From Hypomesus transpacificus (Eukaryota > Chordata > Actinopteri > Osmeriformes > Osmeridae): a DNA stretch of 64,000 bases. The DNA is taken from the NCBI RefSeq assembly GCF_021917145.1, contig NC_061070.1:15237450-15301449 (forward strand), in the 5' to 3' direction. Positions 10,361 through 23,683 of the stretch are shown piece after piece. A program made the translations under genes and the position numbers. Below the pieces are notes generated by a model. It did no database searches and had not been told where the DNA came from. It saw nothing but the letters and a program-made list of their open reading frames with translations. How positions within the stretch are numbered: position 1 is the first letter of the stretch; the number at the start of each line of letters is the position of its first letter.

Positions 10361-13300
10361 GCACCCTGTGAATCTGCACCTGTTCCTGTTTGTGAAGAGA
10401 GGCATTCAGTTCTTCCATCGCATCTCTCTGTTCAACACAGATACATTAACACCCTCATCATCTGTTACAAAAAGGGTCTTTTTTTTTGTCCCTGGGTTGA
10501 TGAGAAGACCCCTCTTTCCCTCCGTCTTGCAGAAATGTCATTACAGTAACGTTCACACAACAGGACTGATAATACCTTGGTTACGTATTTTTAGCTTTGT
10601 AAAGTAGGGAATTCTATTCTGATCCTTTGAGGACAAAAATGGGTGGGCCAAGATGGGGTTGTGTTAAGTAATAATGTACCTTCTGCCAACAATGCTTCTG
10701 GGTATATTTAGTCCGACTCATTCATTGAGTTTTGAACCAGATACTCAAATTACACATTTATAAAAGAAGAGTGAGAGAAGAATGGCTTTCGTGGGACACG
10801 GCAGTGGAAATGCGAGGTGAAGTGTTTGATCTGACACTGTTACTGACTTTCAACATAAATGGCCATTCATTCTGCCTGGGCAAATGTGTCACTAATCTCC
10901 AATTTGCATTGTTAAGGTTTGTGAAATGAGGTTGGTGAATTTGAATACAGTACAAGGATGATGAAGACTCCAGGCAGCTCCACACAGAAGCTTTCTCCCA
11001 AGCTGAACTGTAGTGAGTTCATCTGGGTAAGTTGTTGATCTGAGTTACAGTTTCTGTTTTTCACTGACTGTTGTATTGTTACTGTTGCCGACAGAAACAA
11101 AGACAATGTCCTGTTCTGCTTGTCTGGCTTTGTTTGATGTGTTTTCCCCCCATGTCTTGGCCAGCGTGTTCTTAATTGTTTAGCCTGGGTAGGTTGAGGG
11201 TAAATAGATTTTACAAAACTGAATTTGCGTAGTGTTTTGTCCCACAGGAGAAAAGGCCTTATTTAAAGACCTCATTAGTGACTGGCACAATAAGTATGTC
11301 GGCTGAATAGGCTGCCGATAATAATACATGTATATAGAGAGAAAGAGGGTGTGAAGCGAAAAAGGAGCGGAATTGAAACACAGATCTCCTAAACCAGCAT
11401 GCTTCCCATGACTCGTCTGAACGACCATGTCCTCCAGCCTTTGGAAAGACAAAGAGGAGACTCGTTCCTGTGAAAGATGGATGAGCTGTAAAGTCAGATT
11501 TTGCAATCACTTCCCACCCACGCAGCTGGGCCATTGTACCAGCTGAATGTCAGTTCCTGCTTCCTACTTTGTGAAGACAGAGGGTAATTGGAGAATCTGT
11601 GTGTGTTGACGGTGGGGTCTGCATGCATGTGTGTACTGGATGTTCCACAATATATCTTGGTGCCAAACTTCACCAACTCTTGAGCAGATAAACGAAACAA
11701 AAAATGATTTTGACAAACCGTTTGTGCACAGTTTGTGCATGTTAGAATGTCTCCATATTGTTTCTCTGCAGGATGCTGTGTGTGGTTTTGTGGTACAAAT
11801 GTCCCGACCACCATGCTACTATAAGGAATGACTCACACCCAAGGGCAATAAGCAGGGATAGAGCCACGTCACATTCCATTTTCTCCTTCACTTCATCCAG
11901 CGTCTGTTCCTGAATCACATGATATTCCTTCATCCATTATTGAAGCAGGAAAGGGCTGTGACTGGGAGGTGAGCGGTCTGGGGACAGCAGGTCAAATCAA
12001 CCCCAGTGACAATCAATTTGTAAGGAGTCATTTGTAACCTTGGTCACTTGTGACTAAGACCTCATTAAAAAGACTGCTCATCATTGTATTAACATTGTCC
12101 AAGATAATCCACCTATGAATCAAGTACAAACATTTTCATTTAGAAATACAGGCGTTTTAGCCATCTTCCTGTCACTCTGATACCATCACACTCGCACAGA
12201 ATGACACCCATGGACCATTTATCACCTTCTCACTGTGGTTACTGTACCATGACAGAGAGATACAATCAAATCTATATGTGTAGCAACAAGCCACACTGCA
12301 CGAACAGTTTGCAGCTGTGGTTTGGTTTCTTTGTATCATGGAAGGAAGAAACAGACAAAAAGCCAATTCAGATAGAAGCTGGCGAGGACAGAGGTTTTGT
12401 TCCCAGACCACAATGATGCCATTACAGTTTTATTGTTTTTAAGGGGGTTTTAAATGAACATGGAGGAGAATCAAGAAAAACACAAATTTCCTCCATCCCA
12501 AATAGGACGTTAATGTGTTCTGCTTTATGATGGTGTGTGTGTGTGTGTGTGTGTATGTACAACAGCACACTGCATATTGAAAATGTTCAATTGAATACTT
12601 TTTCTTTTTGTTTAGGACCTTGGATGTGAGAAGCAGATGAATGTTCTACAGTAGATGCATGTATTTTTTATTGACATCCTGTGTAGTTAAGCAGTATGGG
12701 GCTTTGGTTCACAAACTGGTTCATTACTCTATACATCCAATTAAATAATGTATTCATTTATAAAAAAAACGTTTTGTTGAAACATTTGCAATGTTCACCC
12801 TGCTTACCTAGCCCTAAATAACGCATCAAGTGAAGGAAGAGCTCACAAATGGGACTCTTAAAGTCCAGTAGAGCTTAGCAGTGAAACACCAGTCCTCACA
12901 TGGGTTGTGATGTATGAAAATGACAACAGCCTTCGCAAGGAAGCAACATTTCAAGGTGGGTTGCAAATACCAAGAAATTGCAGAACAAAATAGGACTTGT
13001 GGTGGAGTGATGAATGTGAACATGTTCTGTGTGGAGAGATGTGCCTCAGAACTGGGGAAAACACTTGGGAGTTGCAGAGCAGAGACTCTTATGCTAGATA
13101 AGCCCATATTCAGATTTTAGCTGATGGCTTTTCTCCTGTGAGAATTTATGTGTGTGTGTGCACATGTGAATGTGTGTGCGTGTGTTTGTTCACCCTTTTC
13201 TGGGTCAGTCACATCAACACTTCATTAGGGAGTACATTGGGATGGTATGACGTGGGTTTGAGTCCCACAGGTCTTCCTGTGCTGTGTCTGGCTGTGCTTG

Positions 13301-16300
13301 GGATGGACAGAGACAGATGATTCTGTTTCTGCACGATAGGGGCCCTCAGGTGTACTAGAGGACCAGACGCTGTGCAGCGGGGCGTTGAGGAAAGGTGGAG
13401 GGTCATTCGACCAGAGTGGATTGGAGGGAAGTAGTACAATTATCTCTTATTTTACCCGGGTGTATTGTTGCACGTTAACCTAGATCAAGAAGGAACTTTG
13501 GTACACCGCCCATCAGGACAGGCCAGAAGAACAGTTTATACACAATCTGTATTTATTTGACCTAGCTAGTTTTCACATGCTGTAACCTGGACTGTTGTTG
13601 AATTCATTGTTGTCACTCACCCTGTGAGACTGGAGTCATGTATCAGGAGGATGGTTGTGAAGCAATGCAGACAATGCCATAATGTCCCTGATGATACTCG
13701 CTACAGAAAGCCATTGTTTTTAATTCCTTAAGAAAAATGGGCCTAATGAGTTTGTTGTGTTGTTTGAGGTTGGCTGACTGTTTGGCAGAGGGAGAGGTGA
13801 AATGGGCATGAGGGATTTAATGTTATTGTAGTGCCTCTCCCCCATTGCTATGCTCTGCAGAGCATGAATGGGGATAAATATTCGATACAGACTAGTAAAA
13901 GGCTATTTAGGGCGGTTATATTGTATTTTCTTAAGGTCATCCAATAAAAGACTCATATGGAATGGGAGTTATAGGAGAGAGGGCTTAGAGGCTAGACAGG
14001 AGGGGCTGACACGCTCAGTACGCTTTGCGGAACTCTCGGACGTCCCTCTCGTCACAGACTCAGTCAGGAGGCCCCTGGAATATGACAAAAACTTTCGTAA
14101 TTCTTTTTTTTATTTTACAAGTTCTTTTCTTCTTCACATTGCTTATGTGACAATGTTCTGTTGAAGGAGCAGTTGAAAGGAGCTTCAAAGTACACTTTAA
14201 AAGCACTCAAAGGTCAACGCAGGCCCTGAGAAATAAGGCTGAGATGTAAAGCAAAGTCACTGAGGAAATACCCTGTCCACATGTGGATGTGTAAGGACTT
14301 GAATTCCAAGTCAGACACACATTCAAATGTTTGAGTGGTGATCTGTGAAAAAAAAGGAAGGTCTACCAATCTTAAATGTATATAGTACATTTTGACCTTA
14401 GCTTTTAAGTCCATACCTTTCTATGCAATAATAACATTAATCATGTTTGAAACAGCAATAGATTTAATTGGGGGGGGGGGGTCTAATTTAGGCTAACTAT
14501 TCAGATTGTAAGAAAAGATAACTCTGAAAGAACATTGTGCTCAAGCAGTCACATCTTCTATCCACTCCCTTATTACAGCAGAAGCAGAAACTGACAAATC
14601 TGTCACATCAGATCTTTAAAAGAAGCATTTTGTTTCATTGTACATTTGCTTACATGTAGAAATCTTTCCTTAACATGAAAATAAAGTGCTGTATCTGCAG
14701 TGCAGTGAATATCTGAACCTTTGAAAGTTGAAACATAAAAATAAATAAAAAATTACAAATAGGGGAGCAGTTTGCTCTTTATTCAAATACTTACTGTCAC
14801 ACCATTGATAAGAGGAACATATTATAGCCTGTCTGTCTTGTAGGTGTGAAAAACCAAAAAACCAAGAGAGAAGCTGGATCATCCATGACTTTTGTTAGCC
14901 AGGGAGACAGAACGGGGGGGAGACGTTTATGGAGCTACTTAAAAGCTCCATATAGCTGTCAAAGACAGAACTGCATGTATAACTCTGTCATCATTTTGCT
15001 GAAGAAGAGAAAGGAAAGAAATACTGAGAAGAAATGAGGGGAGGGAGAAGGTTGGGGGGGAGGGAGTGAAGCAAGAGGGATATCTGGAAAGAGAGAACAG
15101 AAGGGTGAGGAAGAAAATGGAATGAAAGAGATCATACGTGGCATCACACCTACATTAAAACACTTTTAACTGAAGAAGGTTTAATCAATTTGTATTGAGC
15201 TTATAGGTCAGACTTTTAGGTCACTGTCTATTTAAGTCTTAGTTTTGTGCCAACTGTAATAAAGTAAGGATATTAAGCAGCAGCCTCTCCCTCTCTGCTA
15301 ATTCCTCTCTGACCATTCTAGGGTTCCAGAAACACCTGGTCAGCTAGTGGTATCTGCATGTTATTTATTGCAAACATTTCTACATAGACGGCCAAATGTT
15401 ATTGTTTTTTTTCCCCCAATTACAAACATACGTGTAGAAATTGTGTATAGTTAAAAAAAAGATGTAAAAGTGTGTACATTTGTTTCTGAAATTTTTGAGT
15501 AGATGCCACGCAATGACTTTTAATTGACATGACTTCACCTAACACACCAGCCAGACCACTCAGCACATTCCTTATTAACTTGAAGATTGGTGTGCTGTGT
15601 GCCCATAGTACCATGGATAAAGACAAGGCTCCAAAAACGTGATTCTCTGGTAGTTGATTTGAAACTAAAAGGAATGCCCCATATGCACCTGTGATTTAAT
15701 CAGACTCTGAAGTGGGTTCTCTTTTTTAAGATGTCTAATGAAACAGTCAGGCAAGTGTGGGAAGGCTTTTTCAGAAATCTGATTCTCGCCACCCCTTCGT
15801 CTTTACAAGAATATGATTATGCTTGGACGGCACCAGGCTAAAATGATTTGAGGATTTGCTTTTCCAGTCATGCTGTGTTCAGTGAGTACCAGCTGGGAAG
15901 ATGAGAAGGAGGAGAGGCAGGGGGAGAGGGGAGAGGAAAAGTATAGTGAGATTGATGGTATGGGAAATGGATGCCGGATGCCTAATGAGATCTGCAATGT
16001 AAAGGAAAAGACCAGCAAATTATGAGTAATGGCTTAATTTAATTTTGAAAATGAGGGGGGAGAATCACTTGATACTTCTGGATGCCTGTTGTCATGTTAT
16101 GATACTGTGTGTGTTCACTTCTGGTGAACAGCCTCTCACGTGTCAACTGCCCAGCCAAGGTGGTAAGCTCCTTCTGATCCTTCAGGGTATAGAATGTACA
16201 ATTAAAACTTATAGCTGCACTTAGAATGACCGAGCAGAATAGAAATTCACAAATGAAAACTACAGGATTCTTGTATAGGTCAAAAAAATAAGAACGCAGG

Positions 16301-19300
16301 TTTTGTAATTTTCACACATGATGTACATTTGTTCATCCCAGCTGGTTTGTGTGTCCTACTGGTTAAGTGGTTTGATGTTCAACAACTGAATTACATAACA
16401 AGACAATCTGTCAACCAGATATTAGATTTCTATTGAATAAATGGAATAGTATAACCTTTCCTAGATCTTATATTCTCAAGCTTAATTGTAGGATTTGACC
16501 TCTGCCCCCAATGTTCCTAGAGACTGTAATATCCCCAGTTCTTTGACACACATACACATCTAACTGTCGTACATGGAGGGTGGTAATCTTGAACCAGAGA
16601 TGTAGCATGGATCGAACATTTCAGCATGAATCCCGCTGGGAGATTACAGAAGCCTGTGGATGCAGCTGCCTGGTGCAATCATATACACTGAGTAGTGTGT
16701 GTATGTGTGTGCGCGTGTGTGTGTGTGTGACATGTGACAGCATGAAATAAGGTCATGCCACAAACCTAAAGGAAAGGTTGTGTTTTTTACTGTAGCAATG
16801 GACAGTAGGTGTTGTAGAGAAACCTGATATGTGCTGTGTCTTGTCAAACCCTGGAGACCATGATAACATCCACATGTTGCCTCTGCTCTGACAGTCTGTC
16901 TTCATGTGAAGGTTGCTGTAACAAGGCAGCCTAATAGAATCTGGGATACAGTATTGGTCTCTGTGGGAACAGTGGCTGGTAAGTCAGTGTGCTGTTGAAG
17001 GATTGTTTTTACGACCATCACTTGTGTGCGAGTGTGTCTCTGTGTTCCATACAGACCACACAGTGTTTCTCTAATATTGCCTTAATGTCTAAAGACTCTG
17101 AGAGCAGAACAATAAAACTTGTTGCCAATGGTCTGAATCCCAAGCACTACATCTGGTGAAAACCAGGTATGACCCATTACCTGGCTAATACCAACCCTAC
17201 AGTGAAGGGTAGTTGGAGCAAACCTCTTAGCGTTTCATGACCTGTCGGTGGCCCGTCGGATTGTCAATGATATGGGGAAGGAACCATGATACTGGTCCTG
17301 ACTGAGGGGATTGAAGACTGGTGTCCTTCGAGTACCATGGGTGGTTGGTTTAAAACAAAAGGATAGCTCCATGTGCACCTGCAATTCAATGAGACACTTC
17401 AGTGGGGGCTCTTTGTTTAGGCTGTCCAATGGAATGAATGTGAATGATGAACAGAGCCAAATATAGAAAAGAGCTTGAAGAAAACCTGCTCCAGAGCAAA
17501 GACTGTGGCGAGGATTCACCTTTCAGCATTCTGTTACTCACAACCAAGACACCACTGTTGTCTCTGAATGCCCTTGAATGAAAAACAGATTTGAAACCTG
17601 TAGACAATATGTGGAGAGACATGAAAATCACAGTTCACCTTAGGTTCCAGGTAACAAACAGACTTGAACCCCCCAAAAAATCTGTGGACTGAACTGAAGT
17701 TCACAGTTTACCTTCAGCCGTAACCAAAGTGAAATATTGATATATTTAGGGGGATTTATTTACAATTGGAAAATGTATAAAAATATATTTTAAATAGAAA
17801 TTTAGGGGTATTGTGGAAATGTAAAGGCAGAAAACACTAAATTTACAATGAATGGCACTGGATATATCAGATTAGGTATAGACCCTGGGTCTCTGGTATG
17901 CCAGCAACACATCTACTGTTAAACCAATGGGACATTGTCATGGCTTAAGGGTCAAAATAGTCCTTATAAATGTCAAGGTCTTTCACAGCTGTCATCCATC
18001 CAGTGGTTGAACATGCACAATCTAACAAACATTGACTCAACCCAGATCTGAGAAGTCTTCAGCTGCTAAAAGCAAATCTAGCTGTGTGCCATTGTTAACC
18101 CCACCCCTTGCCATGACACATTAGTCGCAATAATGAAGTCAGAGGGATGTGTGGTCCATGTCTCTTGGCTGGTCACATGACCTGCCAGAAGAGGAAGTAG
18201 CGGGCACCAAGAAACTGGACAGCTGGCCACTCTGCGGGAGTGTGAGTGTCCTCTAGAGTGAGACCCTGGGGGGTAAATAAGCGTCACTAACACATGTGCA
18301 TTATAAAGAACAGTGTTTCATGTCATTTATATTGAAGCCTTCAGCTAAGAGGATGTTTCACAGCATCAAATGGAATTAAATTGTGTCAAATGCAACCAAC
18401 TGTCACATTGGTCCCTCAATGGTTTCCTTCGTGTTATCTTTCAGATTCAGATCTGGAGCGCTGCTCAAGGTCTGTGCTCAGCAGTGTAAACATCATGCTG
18501 CTAAAATAAGTATTTTGGATCCACTTGAAGATCATTGGAGTGGGGAAAAGATAGCCACTGATTTTCAGAATTGTTTGCAGGTCTATTGATATGTAAATGG
18601 TTGCCGATGCAGGACCAAGAAAATCACTGGGGTCACATGGGAACGTTGACACGTTGAATTAACGCTTTAATTCTTCATCACTAATGGTTTATTGTTCGTT
18701 TCCATCCAAAGTCAGTCATGTTTGGGTGAAGTGAAAAGGTAGCCCACAACACAGAGTACTAAACTACTTTCCTTGCTTAAATTCAGGATTGACTCCCATT
18801 TTCTAACACCATCCACATGTGCCTCTCTTTCTCATTTGTGAAATGTACACCTGACGACTGGGAGAGGATTGGCTCCCATTTTCCTCTCAGTTCTCTCCAG
18901 GCTGTCTTGTTAAAGGGATAATCCAGCACAATCCACCGTGTCATCCGTAATGTGTGAGCCCCAACTCTTCACAGAATTGTCACCTCACACTGCGGTTCCA
19001 CGGGAGCACTGTACATGCATCATACCGCAAATGAGAAACCTGTGTCTCTTGAACTCAATTACAAAAGCAGCGTATGTACCCGCTTTAGTTCACAACACTG
19101 ATAGCACACCCCAGATGTAGTATGTAACTACATCTGTGAACACAAAGACAGGCTTTGAAAGAGTTGACCATATCGTGCTTTGAAAGAGTTGACCATATCA
19201 TGCTTTGAAAGAGTTGACCATATCGTGCTTTGAAAGAGTTGACCATATCATGCTTCGTAACTGTTAACCATATTATAGTTTCTCTCAAATATTATATTCA

Positions 19301-19675
19301 AGAAGTAGAATGTGTCTGTCCTGTGTCTTGGTTTGACTTATAAGGAGATGACTTGGCGATGAGTGATTCAGGGATGTTTAAGAGTCTGTTTGCCTCCGCT
19401 CCTCTCCTTCCATCCCCCAGCTTTCCTGTCTACTGCCTCAGTACAAACTGCAACAGCTGATTAGCTTTCAGCAGGTCAGAACAACTATTCTTTCATTAGG
19501 GCCTAATCTGTTCAGTTTAGTAAATCTCGTATTGCTTTAATTATACAGGGTACAGAGTCTCTTGAAGGTTGTGCCCTATTTTACATATTTACTATTTTCT
19601 TAATAGTGAGCCTGTTTAAGGAGTTGGAATTGACATACACATAATCAATTGTCCAGACCATACACAACATAGTTT
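10361..19675. other. Gene-poor region between kif20b and htr7
   Basis: About 9.3 kb with only short, unconvincing open frames and no recognisable exon series. Visible structure: (GT)n tracts near 12533-12555 and 16697-16730, G-runs at 14471-14481, a purine-rich stretch at 15001-15130, a diverged repeat pair (15651-15740 and 17347-17436) and a 25-bp tandem array at 19152-19276. It could hold regulatory DNA for htr7, but nothing in the sequence shows that directly. Confidence 0.55.
19152..19276. repeat. 25-bp tandem array with alternating variants
   Basis: Four copies of a 25-bp unit (GCTTTGAAAGAGTTGACCAT then ATCRT) start at 19152, 19177, 19202 and 19227, with a decayed fifth at 19252. The base near the unit end alternates G, A, G, A, so the array is two copies of a 50-bp dimer. 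Confidence 0.85.
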
Positions 19676-19690
19676 GGTTACAGAGATCAG

Positions 19691-20867
19691 TTTATTGGGA
19701 TACATAATATTGAAAGAATACTTATACATACATATTTTGTGACTCAGCTTTTACAGGTTTAAATTAAGATTTGTTTTTAAAAGAAGATGTTTTGAAAAAA
19801 GTATACACTGATTTGGAACCATAAGAAAGTAAACAACAATCACAAGATGTCACTGTAGTGTTTGTAAGAAAATATGTTTGGGCTTTCAAGAATGCATGAC
19901 ACTCAAAACGTCCGGTTTAAGCATCTTGCATGTCCATTTCTTGACATTCATGGTGTTTGAGCAATTTTAAAAACATAAATAAACCCCTCACAAATAACTG
20001 TACAATATCATATCAGATTATGTTTTTATGACTATAATATGATTTGTCTGTCCTCGTGGCCCCTATCTCAATATTCAGATATGAATATATTCCACAGGTG
20101 TAGGGAAAAGCAGATTTTCACTGTCAATCGTTAAGTAAGTGTTCCATGACATCATATATTGTACACAACATAACTGACCTTTACAAAGATACCTTAATGC
20201 CAAAACTATGAGACAACATCAAAACAACCTACTACTGTCTGAGCCACAACAAGACCTACTGACAACACATCATTACTAACCCTCATTTGAAACCTTTACA
20301 TCAGGTATGAAGTCGGTGGCAACTGAGTGTTCAGGTAAGTGACTCTGAGTCGACCAGTCCAATGAACTGGATCTTTTATTAACTTCTTCAAGGTCAAACC
20401 TCTCTGACACAGAATACTGACAGTGGTTACCCCCAGGTTGTTCACATTTTAGCAATGGCTGCACAGTTCTAAAAATATATACTTCATATTTCACATGGAT
20501 ATACTTGTTGTGATGGTAAGGATCTCTCCTGACATATACTATTCTGGTGCTGTACAGCTAAACTACATGATGACATCCTGGATCCAAACCCATTGACCCT
20601 TAGTAGAAGACCATGGACCACTGCACACGCTCATGCGATAGACCCAGCTGGTGAGAACTATTTTAAGAGTATCTTGGACAATCTAGATCTGTATTTCAGA
20701 AACCATGACCCGTGAAATTGCATTTGTCTCTCTGATGTTTCTCTGGCAAAGATTTGGTCAGTTCAAGTGCTAGTCTGAATGTAAGCAGGCAGGTAGTCCA
20801 TGGGGGGGAGAGCTTGTAGCTTTCTAGTCCTCAGATCAGGACCAGCCCAGCTGAGACCCACTAGCAG
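19691..20867 (-). other. htr7: Probable htr7 3' UTR
   Basis: Downstream of the htr7 stop on the minus strand, the sequence is AT-rich without coding potential until a TTTATT (AATAAA on the minus strand) at 19691-19696. The exact 3' end is inferred. Confidence 0.4.
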
Positions 20868-22486
20868 CTAAATGACAGAGTCAGGCTTCTCCACCAGCTT
20901 CAGGGCCTCGTGCATGCCGGCTGCAGACAGCTTCCGGTTAATGTTGCGATAACGGCAGCGCAGCAGGTTGCTGTAAGTGGTCCTCAGGTCGCGGTTGAAG
21001 AAGGCGTAGATGAAGGGGTTAATAAGGGAGTTGGCGTAACCCAGCCACAGCAGGGTCCGCTCCACCCACAGGGGCACACAGCTGCACTCCACCCCGCAGA
21101 TGAAGGGCCGGGCCGTGGAGAGGAGGAAGAAAGGCAGCCAGCAGACACTGAAGGCCCCCACCACGATCCCCAGCGTGGTCGCCGCCTTCTGCTCCCGCTT
21201 GAAGATGGACATGTTCTTCCTGTCGTTCCTCAGGAGGCGTGACAAGCGCGTGCACTCCTCCACCTCCCTGTGGAGCTTGAAGGCGGCCGACACGCAGTCC
21301 ACGCTTTTCTCCTCCTCGTCTTCTTCTCCCGGTGTCTCTCCCTTTTGTCTCTGCTGGCCTCGCGTCTCCTCTCCCTCCCGGGGGAAGCCTGTGATGGTGT
21401 GCTTGGCAGCGCTGAGCTTGGCAGCACGGTAGATGTGATAGTACATGAAAAGCATGACAGACACGGGGATGTAGAAGGCGACAGCGGTGGAGTAAATTGT
21501 GTAGCCAAAGTCCTGGCTGATCAGACACACCTTGTTATCGTTAACGTTCTGGGCCCAGCCGAAAAGAGGAGGCAGGGTGATGGAGGCAGAGAGGAGCCAG
21601 ACTGAAAGGACCATCTTAGCCATGCAGCGCCCGCTCTGCCTAACAGGGTAGGTCAGGGGTTTAGTGATGCCAAGATACCTATAACAAATGCCACATTAGT
21701 CAAACCTCTCTTACACTAAAGAGAGAGAGAGAACGTATGTAGAGAGATGTATATATATATATATATAGATGTATATATATATTAAATATGTTGATTCAAT
21801 ATAATTAAACATCAACTGTAGAAATATGTCCAAAAGGATAAGCACTTGCTTTATACAGAATTATTTTTTTGTTGCTTATTTTTTTGAGAATAATTTGTTC
21901 TAGGTTTGATATCCAAAATATCGACTTAGGTGTGAGTAGTATATGGAACTCACCTGTCTATGCTTATTACGCACAGGCTCATGATGGACGCTGTGCAGCA
22001 CATCACGTCCATGGCGATGAAGACGTTACAGAAAAATTGTCCAAAAATCCATTGTCCCCCAATTAGGTCTGTAATGCTGACAAAAGGCATCACGGCCAGT
22101 GCGACAGAGAGGTCGGCAACAGCCAGCGATACGATCAAGTAGTTAGACGGCTGCCGCAACTTCTTCACGAAACATACGGAGATCACCACCAGCAAGTTCC
22201 CACAAATAGTAAACAATGTGAGCATGGTGAGGACAGCACCAATAAGCACTTTCTCCACTTGGCCATAGCTGAGAATCTGCTCCCCGCACTGAGTTCCATT
22301 CTCCATCAGTAAAGTTGTTGTCGGCGAGGTGGCCTCGGCTGCCTCCACTGCGTCCTGCGCAATCTTCAGTAAGTGTGGAACGAGCGCCTCCGAGATCATG
22401 TTCGCTGCGCTGGTCTCTCTCATCCTCTCCTCTATCATGTAGGCTCTCATGTTGCTACTGATAGTACCGTTGGCATCTACAACCAT
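20868..22486 (-). CDS. htr7: 5-hydroxytryptamine receptor 7 (Gs-coupled serotonin GPCR)
   Basis: Two coding exons on the minus strand: 22486-21954 and 21678-20868, joined inside the Arg of the DRY-type motif (SIDR/YLGIT), the intron position I recall for HTR7. The product is 447 residues. Visible receptor hallmarks: an N-terminal NGT glycosylation site at residue 6 and another in MENGTQCG, GNLLVV (TM1), SLAVADL (TM2), the amine-binding Asp in FIAMDVMCC (TM3), FSVCWLPFF (TM6) and NSLINPFIY (TM7). The stretch AKMVLSVWLLSASITLPP is nearly identical to human HTR7. The third intracellular loop has a Gly/Glu-rich insert (QKGETPGEEDEEEKS). The tail ends EKPDSVI, without the longer C-terminal exon of the major human isoform; further exons would be off this prediction. 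It lies head to head with the dehydrogenase gene, 1.2 kb apart. Confidence 0.95.
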
Positions 22487-23683
22487 GCTGGTTTGTTTTC
22501 ATCCATGAACTTACGAACCCGTGTGGTGACATAAACGCACAGATGTGCCGTGTAAATGCGTCAACTAAATCTGCTCCGAGAGCACTTCACAGCCAAAAGA
22601 AAAACTGTAATTGGTCTATTTTAAGGACCTTGCTCATTATCAGCGCTTCAAGTACTGTGCACATCAGACATGACCCAGAAATGTGTGATTTTCTTTGTGA
22701 GAGAGTGGTAATCTTGTTTCCAGGGGTTGTTGTCGCTTTATGACAGACCGTGCAAACAATGCGCGCAATTACAGCACATTAGCTTAACAAGTGACGTCAG
22801 CGACATCTTGAAAATTACAATATATCAAATGTATGTAGAAAACAGGGTGGTAGTGGGCTATCGTTGAATTAAATCTAAATTAGTTAAGAAAAGTTATGCT
22901 CATATTCCGTTTCAATTCTCGTGTAAATGAGAGTGTCTGGATTCAATGTGTCCTTTGGATCATCCCTACATTACAGTAATGCACGTAGCCTACCAATCCT
23001 CTATTGTCTTTCTGAATAGTTTTTGACATATTTAGCTGTTAACTAAACTAGAAATAAAAGCCAATTTGACAGACTTTTTTTTCACAATCCAGAAAGGTGA
23101 TTTGAAATGGTCTAATTCACCTAAAATCAGGCCTCTTGAATGGCTCACATCAATAATTATTCGACAGCCGATGAAGCGATTAAGTTACTGTTACTGTTAA
23201 AGGCATATTAGTTTACATATTAGTTAGAAGAGCACAGTAAATTTGCAGTTCATTACAATACAACAGCATCACCGTGAGTCCGTGTAGGGTAACGGTTGGG
23301 CTAGTTTGAGGCAAAATGTTGTCGTCTGGTACATCCTTACACGTATGCTACGAATATAGGCCTACAGATTTTTTTTGGCATATCTGCTAAATAAATACCT
23401 TATTATAATTTATTTTTTACACACCAAACAGCCTATGTTTTATGACTGAATACTGACTACGTCTTCAATTAGGCTAATAATTAATTTCAGTCTCAGGTTT
23501 TCTTTTGTTTATTTATTCACCTAAGAGCTGTTCATTTATTTTCAAAGGAATTGGTTGACCAATTGTCATTTACATCTGCCAGCCTCTGTGTTACTAAACA
23601 TAGTCATGTGCGGAGTTGTGTAAGCATTCCCCACCTCCTACATAAGGCGGCGCTGCTGTGAAAACATAATCATTTGAACTGTC
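22487..23683. promoter_or_regulatory. Divergent intergenic region between htr7 and the dehydrogenase
   Basis: This 1.2-kb stretch separates two divergently transcribed genes and should hold both promoters. A perfect palindromic CRE, TGACGTCA, lies at 22792-22799, 306 bp upstream of the htr7 start codon. A GCGCGC and a short GC-rich stretch near 23640-23660 (AAGGCGGCGCTGCTG) lie just upstream of the dehydrogenase start. The rest is AT-rich with nothing recognised. Confidence 0.5.

Noticed and set aside
13252-13267. TGGGTTTGAGTCCCA, like a tRNA T-arm
   Set aside because: No A-box, anticodon arm or acceptor stem could be built around it.
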